From NCBI GenBank assembly GCA_035457425.1, contig DATIBR010000073.1, positions 1-43,176 of the forward strand: DNA of 43,176 bases. Direction: 5' to 3'. This document shows positions 9,342 through 19,074 of this stretch, piece after piece (positions within the stretch are counted from its first letter, which is position 1; the number at the start of each line of letters is the position of its first letter). A program made the position numbers and the translations under genes. The stretch is from Terriglobales bacterium. Lineage in GTDB: Bacteria > Acidobacteriota > Terriglobia > Terriglobales > Acidobacteriaceae. The notes beneath the pieces were generated by a model that did not search any database, had not been told where the DNA came from, and saw only the letters and a list, made by a program, of their open reading frames with translations.

Positions 9342-10850
9342 CTAGCGGAGTTCGGCGGCGCGCAGAAACTCGTAATTCCCCGAGGGATTCAGCCGGATGT
9401 TCGCCACCCGCCGCGAGTGCACCGCCACGTTGTCGAAGTACCACAGATCGATGTACGGCAGGTCTTCCGCCAGCACCTGCTGCAGTTCGGCGTAGATTTG
9501 CTTGCGCTTCCCCTGGTCGAGCTCGCGCCGCCCGGCGTCGATCAGCGCATCCGCCCGTGGACTCGAGTAGTAGCCGCGGTTCGCGCGCTTGGGCGGCGTG
9601 CTCGTCGAGTAGAACACGTACTCGAAGATGTCCGGGTCTTCGTTCCCGCCGATCCACCGCAGCGAGAACAGCTGGAAAGACCCCTTCGTCACGTCCGAGT
9701 AGAACGTGGCAAACTCGAACGTCCGGATGTCGAGCGCGATCCCCGCCGCGCGCAATTGCTGCTGCAGCACCGCCGCCATCAGCCGCGTCGATTCCTCCGT
9801 CGAGGTCTTGATCGTCAGGTGAAACCGGATGCCGTCCGCGCCGCGCTTGTATCCCGCTGCGTCCAGCAGCGCGTTCGCCTTCTCGGGATCATGTTCGTAC
9901 TTCGCGACCTCGCCGTTGTATGCCCAGTGCTGCGGCGGCAACACGCTGTCCGCCGGTCGCGCCAGCCCCCGCCACAAGTATTCGATCAGCGGCCGCCGGT
10001 CGATGGCGTGCGCGATCGCGCGCCGCACGCGCACGTCCTTCAGGATGGGGTCGCGCAGGTTGAATGCGAGATACGCCAGCGTCGTTCCCGGCTCGGCCTC
10101 TACCACCAGCTTCTTCTGGCTCTCGACCGTCTTCACCATGTCGGCAGTGAGCGCGTTGATGGCGATGTCAGCCGAGCCCTTGTCGAGCTCGAGCGCGCGC
10201 GTCGTCGTGTCCGGCACGACCGCGAAGCGCACCCGCCGCAGCTTCGGCTTCTCACCCCAGTACTGCTCGTTGCGCTCGATCACGACCTCTTTATCCAGCT
10301 CCGCGCGCACGAATTGGAACGGACCCGACCCGACCAGCGACCGGTTGAAGTCCTTGCCGCTGCCGTACGGTACGATCCCCATTGAGCCGTTCGACAGGTT
10401 CCAGAGCAGGGGTGCGAACGGTTCCTTCAGGCGAAAGACCACGGTCGCTTCGTCCGGCGACTCCACGGCGGCCACCAGCCGGTACGCCCCGGCGCGGGCG
10501 CTGACCACCGTCCCGTTCAGCAGCGAATCGAACGTCCACTTCACATCCCGGGCCGTCAGCCGCCGCCCGTCGTGAAACTTCACGTCCCGCCGCAGGTGGA
10601 AGATGTAGGTGAGCGGGTCGGGGATCTCCCAGCGCTCGGCCAGCGCCGGCTGCATGTTGAAGTGCTCGTCGCGCCGCACCAGCGAGTCGAACAGCAGTGT
10701 CCCGATCCGCTCGGAAGCCGCATCCGTCCCGATCCGCGGGTCGAGGTTCGCCGGGCTCGACTCGATGATCATGACCAGCGTGTCTCCCTCGGGCTTGCGC
10801 GCGCACGCCACCAGCGGCAACAGCACGAGGAGTGGCAGCAGCTTATGCAT
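9342..10850 (-). CDS. Oligopeptide/dipeptide ABC-type solute-binding lipoprotein (family 5)
   Basis: The 502-aa protein starts with a lipoprotein signal and lipobox LVAC (Cys16). It then follows the SBP_bac_5 (OppA/DppA) pattern: NLDPRIGTDAASERIG, LAERWEIPDPLTYIFHLR near residue 70, KFHDGRRLTARDVKWTF near 90, and a C-terminal PYIDLWYFDNVAV. It should bind peptides at the membrane surface. No permease or ATPase genes are near. It overlaps anmK by 8 bases and follows nagZ-anmK, so a murein-peptide ligand is a reasonable guess only. Confidence 0.92.
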   Translation of the reverse strand: MHKLLPLLVLLPLVACARKPEGDTLVMIIESSPANLDPRIGTDAASERIGTLLFDSLVRRDEHFNMQPALAERWEIPDPLTYIFHLRRDVKFHDGRRLTARDVKWTFDSLLNGTVVSARAGAYRLVAAVESPDEATVVFRLKEPFAPLLWNLSNGSMGIVPYGSGKDFNRSLVGSGPFQFVRAELDKEVVIERNEQYWGEKPKLRRVRFAVVPDTTTRALELDKGSADIAINALTADMVKTVESQKKLVVEAEPGTTLAYLAFNLRDPILKDVRVRRAIAHAIDRRPLIEYLWRGLARPADSVLPPQHWAYNGEVAKYEHDPEKANALLDAAGYKRGADGIRFHLTIKTSTEESTRLMAAVLQQQLRAAGIALDIRTFEFATFYSDVTKGSFQLFSLRWIGGNEDPDIFEYVFYSTSTPPKRANRGYYSSPRADALIDAGRRELDQGKRKQIYAELQQVLAEDLPYIDLWYFDNVAVHSRRVANIRLNPSGNYEFLRAAELR

Positions 10851-11991
10851 GTGAGATCTTGCCCAGGATCGCCGGACGCCGCGCCCCGGTGGCGGACGGC
10901 AGGTTCGAGGGCTGGTGTTGCCAGGTCTGATAGGCGAGCACCGCGAACGCCGCCGCTTCCTTCGCTTCCGCCGGCATGCCCAGGTCGGCCGAGGTCCGCA
11001 CCGCCACTCCCAGCGGCTTCAGGCGTTGCGCGAGCATCCGCATCAGGCTGCGGTTCTTCGTCCCGCCGCCGGCGGCGATCATCTCCGCCTTCGTTCCCCG
11101 GAAGCGCGGCAGCGCAAAGTGCTCCACGGCGTCTCCGATCGAACGGGCCGTCAGCGCGGTCGCTGTCGCGATGATGTCGGCCTTGCTCGCTCCGCGGCAG
11201 CGCTGCAGGAACTGGCCCACGAACTCCCGACCGAATTCCTCCCGGCCCGCAGTCTTCGGCGGACGCTGCCCGAAGAACGGCTGCCGCAGGATGTCGCGCA
11301 GCACGCGGTCCATCGCCTGACCGGTCGCGGCGACACGCCCGCCGCGGTCGCAGTCTTCGCCGTACAGCCGCTGCATGCACGCGTCGATCACCATGTTGCC
11401 CGGTCCGGTATCGAACGCGATCACCCGCTCCGGCTTCGCGCCTGCCGGGATCGCCGTAAGATTCGCGATCCCGCCGATGTTTTGCGCGATGCGAGCCCGC
11501 GTGCGGTGACGGAACAGCATGTAATCGAGGAACGGCACCAGCGGGGCGCCTTTGCCACCTTGGGCCACGTCCGCCGTCCTCAGGTCACTGACCACCGGTA
11601 CGCCGGTCCGCGCCGCCACCACCGCGCCCTCCCCCGTCTGCCAGGTGCACGCCACGTCGTACCCCAGGAAGCGCTGCGGGTCGCCCTGGTGATAGATCGT
11701 CTGGCCGTGACAGCCCACCAGTTGCAGCCCCGCGCCGAACTTCTTGCGCGCCGCGTTCACCGCCTCCGCATACAGCTCCCCCAAGGTGAAGTTCAGCCGG
11801 GCAAGGTCCGCCACGCTCGCCGTCCCCGCGTTCATCGTCGCCAGCACCGCAGCCCGCACCTGCCTCGGGTATGGGACGTGCAGGTGCCCTAGCAGCCGGA
11901 GCCGGGTCGTTACCCCGCGTCCCAGCAGCCGCACCACTGCGACGTCGATGCCGTCGGCCGATGTCCCGCTCATCACGCCCGCTACGATCAA
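10843..11991 (-). CDS. anmK: Anhydro-N-acetylmuramic acid kinase AnmK
   Basis: The 382-aa kinase converts 1,6-anhydro-MurNAc to MurNAc-6-phosphate in peptidoglycan recycling. The phosphate-binding GVMSGTSADGIDVA at the N-terminus, FDTGPGNMVIDACM near residue 193 and AAGGGTKN near 315 are diagnostic. The start is TTG at 11991, preceded by a GAGG-type ribosome site; it gives the normal N-terminus, whereas the later in-frame ATG would cut into the active-site loop. Ten bases separate it from nagZ, whose product releases the anhydro sugar, so the pair forms a recycling module. Confidence 0.97.
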   Translation of the reverse strand: MIVAGVMSGTSADGIDVAVVRLLGRGVTTRLRLLGHLHVPYPRQVRAAVLATMNAGTASVADLARLNFTLGELYAEAVNAARKKFGAGLQLVGCHGQTIYHQGDPQRFLGYDVACTWQTGEGAVVAARTGVPVVSDLRTADVAQGGKGAPLVPFLDYMLFRHRTRARIAQNIGGIANLTAIPAGAKPERVIAFDTGPGNMVIDACMQRLYGEDCDRGGRVAATGQAMDRVLRDILRQPFFGQRPPKTAGREEFGREFVGQFLQRCRGASKADIIATATALTARSIGDAVEHFALPRFRGTKAEMIAAGGGTKNRSLMRMLAQRLKPLGVAVRTSADLGMPAEAKEAAAFAVLAYQTWQHQPSNLPSATGARRPAILGKISHA

Positions 11992-12001
11992 CTCTGCCTC
12001 G

Positions 12002-13099
12002 CTAGTACGCCAGCTGTCGATGCACGATGTCCGTGAACTTCTGCAAGCGCGCGCGCAACTCCCGCACCGTTACCGCGCTCGGCGCCGGTGCTGTCCGCAA
12101 CCACGCTCGCATCTTCTTCTTATACGCGAGCACGCGCTTCGCCCGCTGTTCCACCAGCGCGGCGAACCTCGCGTCGCGCTCTGCTTCCCGCACCACCGCC
12201 TCGAACGTGCCGCTCACGTGCGCCTCGTTATGGCAGACCAAGTAGACGTCCGCGCCCGCGCGCAGCGTCTCGACCGCGGCCTCCTCGATCGGCGCCGCCG
12301 CTAGGACCCCGCCCATCTCCAGGTCGTCCGAGAGCACCAGCCCGCGATAGCCCAACTTCTTCCGCAGGACCTCGCCCATCCACTGCGCCGACAGCGACGC
12401 CGGCTTGCGGTCACCGGTGACCTCCGGATACGCCGCGTGCGCCACCATCACGAACGGCAACTGCGCTCGCAGCGCGCGATACGGCGCCAGGTCCTCGTCC
12501 CAAAGCCGCTTCCACGGCTTCGCGATCGCCGGCAGCTCGTGATGCGTGTCGAGGTTCGCCTCGCCCAGCCCGGGAAAATGCTTCCCGCAGCCGATCACGC
12601 GCGCCTCCCGCAGCCCGCGCAGGAACTCCCGAGCGTAGCCCACGGCTTCGCTCGGCTTGGCGGAGACTGCCCGGGACCCCAGCACCGTGCGCGACGGCGC
12701 GAAACCCAGGTCCAGCACCGGCGCGAAGTCCGTATTGAATCCCAAGGCCCGGCACTCCTCGCCGATGAGCTTGCCATGCTCGCGGAACAGCTTCTTGTCT
12801 CCCGTCGCGAACACATCCGCTGCCGCCGGCGCCGGGTGAACTACACCCTTCAACCGGTCGACCGTGCCGCCCTCCATGTCCACGCACAGGAATGCCGGCC
12901 TAGGCATCAGCCTTTGGCAGCCGGTAACCAGCGCGTGCGTCTGCCGCGCGCTCTCGATGTTGCGCGCGAACAGGATCACGCCGCCCGGCTGCGTCTCGCC
13001 CACCAGCTTGCGCAGGCGCGGTCCGACGGAGGCCCCGTCGAATCCCATGATCAGCAGTTGTCCGGCGGCGCGGCGCAGAGAGGCGCTCTTCCCTCGCAT
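12002..13099 (-). CDS. nagZ: Beta-N-acetylhexosaminidase NagZ (GH3)
   Basis: The 365-aa glycosidase removes GlcNAc from anhydromuropeptides. Family marks are FARNIES near residue 43, VDMEGGTVDRL near 73 (family form VDQEGG), KHFPGLGEANLDTHHELP near 168 with the Asp-x-His catalytic dyad, and LSDDLEMGGV near 256 carrying the Asp nucleophile. KHFPGLG differs from the usual KHFPGHG at the second His, but the catalytic His of DTH is kept. No signal peptide, so it is cytoplasmic. It follows mutS with one base between the genes and precedes anmK. Confidence 0.96.
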   Translation of the reverse strand: MRGKSASLRRAAGQLLIMGFDGASVGPRLRKLVGETQPGGVILFARNIESARQTHALVTGCQRLMPRPAFLCVDMEGGTVDRLKGVVHPAPAAADVFATGDKKLFREHGKLIGEECRALGFNTDFAPVLDLGFAPSRTVLGSRAVSAKPSEAVGYAREFLRGLREARVIGCGKHFPGLGEANLDTHHELPAIAKPWKRLWDEDLAPYRALRAQLPFVMVAHAAYPEVTGDRKPASLSAQWMGEVLRKKLGYRGLVLSDDLEMGGVLAAAPIEEAAVETLRAGADVYLVCHNEAHVSGTFEAVVREAERDARFAALVEQRAKRVLAYKKKMRAWLRTAPAPSAVTVRELRARLQKFTDIVHRQLAY

Positions 13100-13100
13100 G

Positions 13101-15734
13101 TCAGTCGATCTGCTTCTTCAGGTCGTGAAGCAGGTTCAGGGCTTCGAGTGGCGTCAGTCGGTCGACGTCGGCCGCGCGCAACCGGTCGACGACTTTCTGC
13201 GAGAGCGGCGTGAAGATGGTCAGCTGGGTCTGGCCCGCGGCGGCGGCCGCCGCCGCCCCGCGCGGCTCCTGCGTCAGCCCGTCAGACACCTGTTGCTCGG
13301 CGCTCTCATGCAACGCCAGCACCTCGCGCGCCCGTCCGATGACCTCCGGTGGCAGTCCCGCCAGCTTCGCCACCTCGATGCCGTAGCTCTTGTCCGCCGC
13401 CCCCGGCTCCACCCTCCGCAAGAAGACGATCCCGCCCGCCGACTCCTTGACCGACACGTGGTAGTTCTTCACCCCCGGCAGGTGGTCAGCCAACTCCGTC
13501 AGTTCGTGGTAGTGCGTCGCGAACAGCGTTTTGGCCCGCGTCCGCGCGTGCAGGTATTCGATCGCCGCCCACGCCAGCGCCAGCCCGTCGTACGTTGCGG
13601 TGCCGCGCCCCATTTCGTCCAGCAGCACCAGGGACCGCGCCGTCGCCGTGTTCAGGATGGCCGCCGTCTCGGTCATCTCCACCATGAACGTCGAGCGCCC
13701 CCGCGCCAGGTTGTCGCTCGCTCCGATGCGCGTGAACACGCGGTCGATCACGCTCAGCCGCGCCGCCCGCGCCGGCACGAAGCTCCCCATCTGCGCCATG
13801 ATCGCGATCAGCGCCGTCTGCCGCAGGTAGGTGGACTTGCCGCCCATGTTCGGTCCGGTCAGCACCACGATGCTGTGCGTGCTCCCGTTCAGAAAGCAGT
13901 CGTTCGGGACGAACCGCTCCGCCGTCTGCATCAGCTCCTGGCGCTCGACCACCGGGTGCCGCCCCTCGACGATCTCCAGGTCGCCCGACTCGTCCAGCCT
14001 GGGCCGGCAGTAGTCGCGCGTCGCCGCCAGGTGCGCGAAGCACGCCAGCACGTCGACTTCGGCCAGCGCCAGCGCCGTCTGCCGGATCCGTTTTGCCTCC
14101 GCGCCCACCGCCGCGCGCAACTCCGCAAACAACCGGCGCTCGATCTCGACGATCTTCTCCTGCGCCTCCAGTATCTTGGCCTCGTACTGCTTCAGCTCCG
14201 GCGTGGTAAAGCGCTCCGCGTTCACCAGCGTCTGCTTGCGCTCGTAGTCCGTCGGCGCAAGATGCAGGTTGGCCTTCGAGATCTCGATGTAGTACCCGAA
14301 GATGGAATTGAATTTGACCTTCAGCGACCCGATCCCCGTCCGCTGCCGCTCACGCTCCTCGATCTGCGCCAGGTACTGCTTGCTGTTGCGGCTGATGTCG
14401 CGTAACTCGTCGAGCTCCGCTTCCACGCCCTCGCGCACTACGCCGCCGTCGGCAAAGCTCAGCGGCGGCTCCTCCACCAGCGTCTTCTCGATGCGCTCGC
14501 GAACATCCGTCAGCTCGTCCAGCAAGCCGTGCAGCCTCGCGAGCCGCGCCGCCCCGAACTTCCCCACGCCGGCGCGCACGCCGGGGATCTTCCCCACCGA
14601 CACTGCGAACGCCAGCAGGTCGCGCGGGTTCGCGATCTCCAGGGTCACGCGGCTCAGCAGACGCTCCAGGTCGAGGATGCCGTCGAGTGAGCGCCGCAGC
14701 TCTTCCCGGCCGACCAGGTCGCCGGCCATCGCCTCCACCGCGTCGAGCCTGCCGTTGATCTCGGCCGGCGCGATCGATGGCCGTAGCATCCACGCCCGCA
14801 GCAAGCGCTTCCCCATCGGCGTCGCCGTCTCGTCGAGCGCGAGGAAGAGCGTTACCTCGTCGCCCGCGCTCGCGAACAGCGGCTCGATCAGTTCGAGGTT
14901 GCGCACCGTGACGGCGTCGAGCACCAGGCACTCGGCGCGCTCGTAGTACCCGATGCGGTCGACGTGCGCCAGCGTCCCGCGCTGCGTCGAGCGTACGTAG
15001 TGCAGGATCGCGCCCGCCGCCGACGCCGCCGCCGCCCGCCCCGCCAACCCGAATCCCTCGAGCGACAGCACGCCAAAATGGTTCTCGACCTGCGGGATGG
15101 CGTAATCCGGCGCGAAGATCCAGTCCTCGAGCGGCGTCTCGGTCAGCTTGGTCTCGCCTGCCGACTGGCGTTCGAACAGCGGCAGCGACGTCCCGAACAA
15201 CACCTCGCGCGGTCGCAGCTGCTGCAATTCGTCGAGCACGCGCCGCTCCGCGCCCTCGCCCAGGAACTCCGTCGCACGGAACTCGCCGGTCGAAAGGTCG
15301 AGCGCGGCGAAGCCGACCGTGTCGCCCACCGTCGCGTACGCCGCCAGGAAGTTGTTCTCCTCCGACGCCAGCGACGCATCCGCCGTCGTTCCCGGCGTCA
15401 GGACGCGCGTCACCTCCCGCCGCACCAGCGTCTTGACCTTCTTCGGGTCCTCCATCTGCTCGCAGATCGCGACCTTGAATCCCTTCCGCAACAGCTTCGA
15501 GAGATACCCCTCGGCCGAGTGGTACGGCACGCCGCACATCGGCACTGCCTGCCCCTTCTCTTTGTTGCGGGAGGTCAGCGTGATCTGCAGCTCGCGCGCC
15601 GCGACCACCGCGTCCTCGAAAAACAATTCATAGAAATCGCCCAGCCGGAAGAACAGCAGCGCGGTCGGATGCTCCTTCTTGATGGCGGCGTACTGCCGCA
15701 TCAGCGGCGTGGAAGCGGAGATCGGCTCGGTCAT
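13101..15734 (-). CDS. mutS: DNA mismatch repair ATPase MutS
   Basis: The 877-aa protein recognises mismatches. The N-terminal [11 protein letters not shown] contains the mismatch-wedge Phe34-x-Glu36. The C-terminal ABC-type ATPase has Walker [11 protein letters not shown] near residue 626 and Walker B / signature [16 protein letters not shown] near 706. An Ala run ([11 protein letters not shown]) lies in the linker before the C-terminal helix-turn-helix. Length is normal for MutS1. It heads a nine-gene minus-strand run ending at 4616. No mutL is in the window. A TATAAT lies 26-31 bases upstream of its ATG. Confidence 0.98.
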   Translation of the reverse strand: MTEPISASTPLMRQYAAIKKEHPTALLFFRLGDFYELFFEDAVVAARELQITLTSRNKEKGQAVPMCGVPYHSAEGYLSKLLRKGFKVAICEQMEDPKKVKTLVRREVTRVLTPGTTADASLASEENNFLAAYATVGDTVGFAALDLSTGEFRATEFLGEGAERRVLDELQQLRPREVLFGTSLPLFERQSAGETKLTETPLEDWIFAPDYAIPQVENHFGVLSLEGFGLAGRAAAASAAGAILHYVRSTQRGTLAHVDRIGYYERAECLVLDAVTVRNLELIEPLFASAGDEVTLFLALDETATPMGKRLLRAWMLRPSIAPAEINGRLDAVEAMAGDLVGREELRRSLDGILDLERLLSRVTLEIANPRDLLAFAVSVGKIPGVRAGVGKFGAARLARLHGLLDELTDVRERIEKTLVEEPPLSFADGGVVREGVEAELDELRDISRNSKQYLAQIEERERQRTGIGSLKVKFNSIFGYYIEISKANLHLAPTDYERKQTLVNAERFTTPELKQYEAKILEAQEKIVEIERRLFAELRAAVGAEAKRIRQTALALAEVDVLACFAHLAATRDYCRPRLDESGDLEIVEGRHPVVERQELMQTAERFVPNDCFLNGSTHSIVVLTGPNMGGKSTYLRQTALIAIMAQMGSFVPARAARLSVIDRVFTRIGASDNLARGRSTFMVEMTETAAILNTATARSLVLLDEMGRGTATYDGLALAWAAIEYLHARTRAKTLFATHYHELTELADHLPGVKNYHVSVKESAGGIVFLRRVEPGAADKSYGIEVAKLAGLPPEVIGRAREVLALHESAEQQVSDGLTQEPRGAAAAAAAGQTQLTIFTPLSQKVVDRLRAADVDRLTPLEALNLLHDLKKQID

Positions 15735-15759
15735 GCGCTCGGGCTCGTGAGTGCTGCGG

Positions 15760-15767
15760 ATTATAGT
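15760..15767. promoter_or_regulatory. Shared divergent -10 region of mutS and the GalT-like gene
   Basis: The segment ATTATAGT reads as TATAAT on the minus strand (15765-15760, start near 15753, 19-base leader to mutS) and as TATAGT on the plus strand (15762-15767, start near 15774, about 87-base leader to the GalT-like gene). No convincing -35 elements are seen on either side. If both are real, the two promoters overlap and would exclude each other. Confidence 0.5.
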
Positions 15768-15860
15768 CCCTGGCCCGCGGCCTCTCTGCTGTGGATTTCA
15801 GCGCGTTGACGCGGACTCCGCAAGGTGGTCTCCTAGGGTGCCGTCTCCCGCGCTCCCACA

Positions 15861-16847
15861 ATGGAACTGCGCAAAGATCCCATCACGCGCTCCTGGGTCA
15901 TCACCGGCGACGAGCCGATGGAAACGCCGCGCCAGGAAGGCTGCACCTTCTGCGCCAACTCCCCGCATCCCGCCCAGGTCATCGCGTCGGCGGGCTCTGC
16001 GGAAGGCTACGGCTGGAGCGCCCGTGCCGTCGTCCATCCCTCACCCACATACCGCATCGAGGGCGATCCCTCCCGCCGCGGCGACGGCCTGTACGACAAG
16101 ATGCGTGCCGTCGGCGCCCACGAAGTCCTGGTCGAGAATCCTCGCCACGATCGCCAGATGTGGGACGCCCCAGACGCCGAGGTCGAGAACTTTCTCCTCC
16201 TGGTGGCGCAGCGCGTGCAGGACCTGAAGAAAGACCGCCGCTTCAAGTACATCACCGTCTTCAAGAACCACGGCGCGGTCGCCGGCCAGGAGTTCGAGCA
16301 CCCGACCGCCCAGCTCACCGCCACCACCTTCGTCCCGCGTCGCGTGCTTTACGAGCTTCGCTCCGGGCGCGAGTACTACGCGCAGAAGGAGCGTTGCGTC
16401 TTCTGCGACATCCTCGCGCAGGAGGAACGCCAGGCCGTGCGCCTGGTCGAGTCCATCGGCGACTACGTCGCCTCCTGCCCCTATGCGCCGCGCGTTCCGT
16501 ATGAGACCTGGATCATGGCGCGCACACACGCGGCTTCGTTCGAGCACGGCGTGCTTACCCGCCATCACCCCCTCGGCGATCTCGCCCGCCTGCTCAAGCG
16601 CACGCTCCGCCGCATTCGCGCCATCACCGAGGACTTTCACCTCGTGCTGCACACCACTCCCAACACCCTCCACAAATCGGATGTGCTGGAGTATTGGCGG
16701 ACCATCGACGACGACTACCACTGGCACATCGAGATCCTGCCCATCCTCGCCCGCAAGGCGAAGTCCTACACCTTCAAGGAGGTGTACTTCACCCCGGTCA
16801 CGAGCGAGACGGCCGCGCAGCGCCTGCGCGAAGCCAATATCGGTTAG
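15861..16847 (+). CDS. GalT-like protein (HIT superfamily) with altered active site
   Basis: The 328-aa protein aligns to galactose-1-phosphate uridylyltransferase over its whole length: zinc pair CTFC (28, 31), GAHEVLVENPRHD near 95, FKNHGAVAGQEFEH near 135, a second CVFC near 178, and HWHIEILP near 290. Classical GalT has HPHxQ, in which the second His takes the nucleotide. Here the codons at 16299-16313 read His147-Pro-Thr149-Ala-Gln151, so the nucleophile is replaced by Thr. It may have another activity or have lost transferase function. No galK, galE or other Leloir genes are adjacent. No clear Shine-Dalgarno is seen. Confidence 0.82.
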   Translation: MELRKDPITRSWVITGDEPMETPRQEGCTFCANSPHPAQVIASAGSAEGYGWSARAVVHPSPTYRIEGDPSRRGDGLYDKMRAVGAHEVLVENPRHDRQMWDAPDAEVENFLLLVAQRVQDLKKDRRFKYITVFKNHGAVAGQEFEHPTAQLTATTFVPRRVLYELRSGREYYAQKERCVFCDILAQEERQAVRLVESIGDYVASCPYAPRVPYETWIMARTHAASFEHGVLTRHHPLGDLARLLKRTLRRIRAITEDFHLVLHTTPNTLHKSDVLEYWRTIDDDYHWHIEILPILARKAKSYTFKEVYFTPVTSETAAQRLREANIG

Positions 16848-16851
16848 CGAC

Positions 16852-16882
16852 TGGTAGGCGCCGGCGAGACCTGCCGGCGCGG
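16852..16882. repeat. Palindromic repeat, family B (diverged copy)
   Basis: Between the convergent GalT-like and DsbA-like genes lies a hairpin built from GGTAGGCGCCGGCG and GCCGGCGCG with a 6-base loop. Two exact relatives, at 33847-33876 and 42077-42106, share the GGTAGGCGCCGGCG half. It may act as a shared terminator for the two genes, though neither side has a clear T run. Confidence 0.75.
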
Positions 16883-16889
16883 AATGCGT

Positions 16890-17792
16890 CTACTTCTTCC
16901 CCGCCATCTCGGCCTCGAAGTCCACCATGGCCTTCAGCTCTTCATACGGCAGGCTCCCGAGCGACGAGATCCGCCGCCCGTTCACGAACACCGTCGGCGT
17001 GCCACTCACGTCGAGCTGCCGGCCGAGATCGAACGATTGCTTCACGCGCTGCGACGTCGCCGGCAGCGCCGAGCAAGCCTTCATCGCCGCGCCGTCCGCG
17101 CCCGCCGCCGTGGCCAGCTGCATGAGCTTCTCGTCGGCGTTCGCCGCCGTGATGCTCTGCTGCGCCTCGAAGATCGAGCCTGCGAACTTCCAGAACTGCT
17201 CGCTGCTCTTCTGCCCAACGCAGTCGGCGTACTGCGCCGCCTTCTGCGCCCAGTCATGGTTCGGCAGCGGGAAGTTCTGGAACACCAGCCGCGCCTGCGG
17301 CTCCTCGCTCATCAGTCGTTCCAGGATGGGGTGCGCCGCCTTGCAGTGCGGGCACTGCAGGTCGCTGAACTCCACGATCAGCACGCTCGGCTTCGGCGCG
17401 CCCTGCGCTGGACCGTTGGCCTTCGCCGCCAGCAGCGCGCGTTCGTCCTTGAACGGGTCGGCGCCGAACGGCAGCGCCTCGCCTACGATCGCGTGCTCAC
17501 CGTCCGCGCTCACGTACATCCGCATCCGCTGCGGCGGGTCGCCCGCGAAGGTCACCAGCACATCCGCCATCCCCGGCACCTCCGACGCCTCGATCAGGTC
17601 CACCTTCCACTGCAACTGCGGGTTGTAGCCCCAGTAGTGCCGGATGAAGGAATCGACCGTCGCTTCCGTCGGTAGTCCGGTGGCCGCCGGCTGCGGCGCT
17701 GCCGCTTTCGGCGCCGCTGGCTTCACCGCCGGTTTGCTCTGCGCGAGCGCGAGACTGCCCAGCAGCACTGCAATCACAAGGATTCGTTTCAA
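16890..17792 (-). CDS. Exported DsbA-like thioredoxin-fold protein
   Basis: The 300-aa protein has a signal peptide (KRILVIAVLLGSLALAQ), a Pro/Ala-rich linker to about residue 40, an extra N-terminal domain at about 45-110, and a DsbA/thioredoxin_4 domain with CPHC at 147-150 and the cis-Pro loop SGTPTVFVNG near 268. It likely exchanges disulfides in the periplasm. The start TTG at 17792 gives the basic n-region of the signal; the next in-frame GTG would remove it. It is 29 bases after the isopropylmalate-synthase-like gene on the same strand. Confidence 0.88.
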   Translation of the reverse strand: MKRILVIAVLLGSLALAQSKPAVKPAAPKAAAPQPAATGLPTEATVDSFIRHYWGYNPQLQWKVDLIEASEVPGMADVLVTFAGDPPQRMRMYVSADGEHAIVGEALPFGADPFKDERALLAAKANGPAQGAPKPSVLIVEFSDLQCPHCKAAHPILERLMSEEPQARLVFQNFPLPNHDWAQKAAQYADCVGQKSSEQFWKFAGSIFEAQQSITAANADEKLMQLATAAGADGAAMKACSALPATSQRVKQSFDLGRQLDVSGTPTVFVNGRRISSLGSLPYEELKAMVDFEAEMAGKK

Positions 17793-17821
17793 GGGAGTTC
17801 TCTCTCGGATGGATTCGTCCT

Positions 17822-19072
17822 CTAGCCCGACTTCGCGGCCGCGCCCTGGCAGCATTCCAGGATCTCCTGCTCGGTCAGCAGCCGGTCCGACGCCTTGGCG
17901 CGCGTGTAGATGCGCTCGACCACCGCGTCTTCCAGCGTGATGCCACGGCTCTCGAGCCAGTGGATGATGTTCGACTTCCCCGACATCGGCCCGACCTCGA
18001 TCGACTGCTTCAGCCCGAACTCGCTCGCCGGCACGCCCGAGTACACTTCGTCGGCCAGCGCGCGATCGCCCTTCTTCAGCGCCTTGATCACCGCCGACGC
18101 ATGCACCCCGGTCGCCGTCCGGAAGGCGTCCGCGCCCACCACCGGGTAGTTTTTCGGGATTGGCACGCCGGTGTACTGCGAAACCTTGTCGCAGTACTCC
18201 TTCAGCTTCGATAGGTCCTGCTTGTCCCACGGCGAGACGCCCATCAGCTTCAGGTTCACCAGCATCTGGTCCATCTGCGTGTTGCCCACCCGCTCGCCGA
18301 TGCCGATCGCGCAGGCATGCACGCAGTCCGCTCCCGCCTCGAGCGCCGCGAACGAATTCGCTACCGCCAGCCCGCGGTCGCAGTGCCCGTGCCAGTCCAC
18401 CCGGATCTTCTCGCCCGACGGCTTCACCACTTCGTCCATCACGAACCGAATGAGCGCCCGCACACCGTCCGGCGTCGCGTGCCCGCACGTGTCGCACACC
18501 ACGATCGCGCTCGCCCCGCAGCGGATGGCCGTCGAATAGAGCCGCTGCACCGTCTCGGGATCGCAGCGCGACGTGTCTTCGGTCACGTACATCACGTCCA
18601 GCCCGAGCGAGCGCGCGTACGTCACCGCCTCTTCCGTCGTCTTCAGCAGGAAGTCGTCGGTCCAGTTTTCGGTGTAGCGCCGGATGGGGCTCGACCCGAT
18701 GAACGTCGCGCACTCGATCGCCATCCCCACCTTCTGCGAGATCTCCGCCACCGGCGTGATGTCGTTCTTGTGCGTCCGCGCCGCGCAGTTCGGCTTGATC
18801 TTCATGCGCGACTCCGCGATCTCGCGCGCCAGCCGCTCCACGTCGCCGTAGGCCCGCGGTCCCGCGCCCGGCAGCCCGATGTCCAGCATGTTGAGCCCGA
18901 GGTCCTCCATCAGGTGCAGGATCTCGATCTTCTGCTCGATCTTGGGGTCTTTCACCGATGGCGACTGCAGCCCGTCGCGCAGCGATTCGTCGTTCAGCAG
19001 GACGCGTCCCGCGCCCGGCTTGAACCTCGCCTGCTTCGTATTCCAGTCGTGAATGAGGTGGTGATGCTTCAC
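17822..19072 (-). CDS. DRE-TIM metallolyase (2-isopropylmalate/homocitrate synthase-like)
   Basis: The 416-aa protein has the HMGL-like TIM-barrel signature: NDESLRDGLQ (Arg32, Asp33, Gln36), HGHCDRGLAVAN near residue 230 with the metal His pair, and GIGERVGN near 257. It should condense acetyl-CoA with a 2-oxo acid. The C-terminal part after about residue 300 is short, without the full LeuA regulatory domain, so LeuA, homocitrate synthase or a re-citrate synthase type are all possible. No other leucine genes are nearby. GTG start at 19072, two bases after the preceding stop. Confidence 0.85.
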   Translation of the reverse strand: MKHHHLIHDWNTKQARFKPGAGRVLLNDESLRDGLQSPSVKDPKIEQKIEILHLMEDLGLNMLDIGLPGAGPRAYGDVERLAREIAESRMKIKPNCAARTHKNDITPVAEISQKVGMAIECATFIGSSPIRRYTENWTDDFLLKTTEEAVTYARSLGLDVMYVTEDTSRCDPETVQRLYSTAIRCGASAIVVCDTCGHATPDGVRALIRFVMDEVVKPSGEKIRVDWHGHCDRGLAVANSFAALEAGADCVHACAIGIGERVGNTQMDQMLVNLKLMGVSPWDKQDLSKLKEYCDKVSQYTGVPIPKNYPVVGADAFRTATGVHASAVIKALKKGDRALADEVYSGVPASEFGLKQSIEVGPMSGKSNIIHWLESRGITLEDAVVERIYTRAKASDRLLTEQEILECCQGAAAKSG

Positions 19073-19074
19073 GG

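Noticed and set aside
12864-14405. 513-codon plus-strand frame antisense to nagZ/mutS
   Set aside because: Arg/Gln/His-rich low-complexity shadow; mutS motifs on the minus strand are unambiguous.
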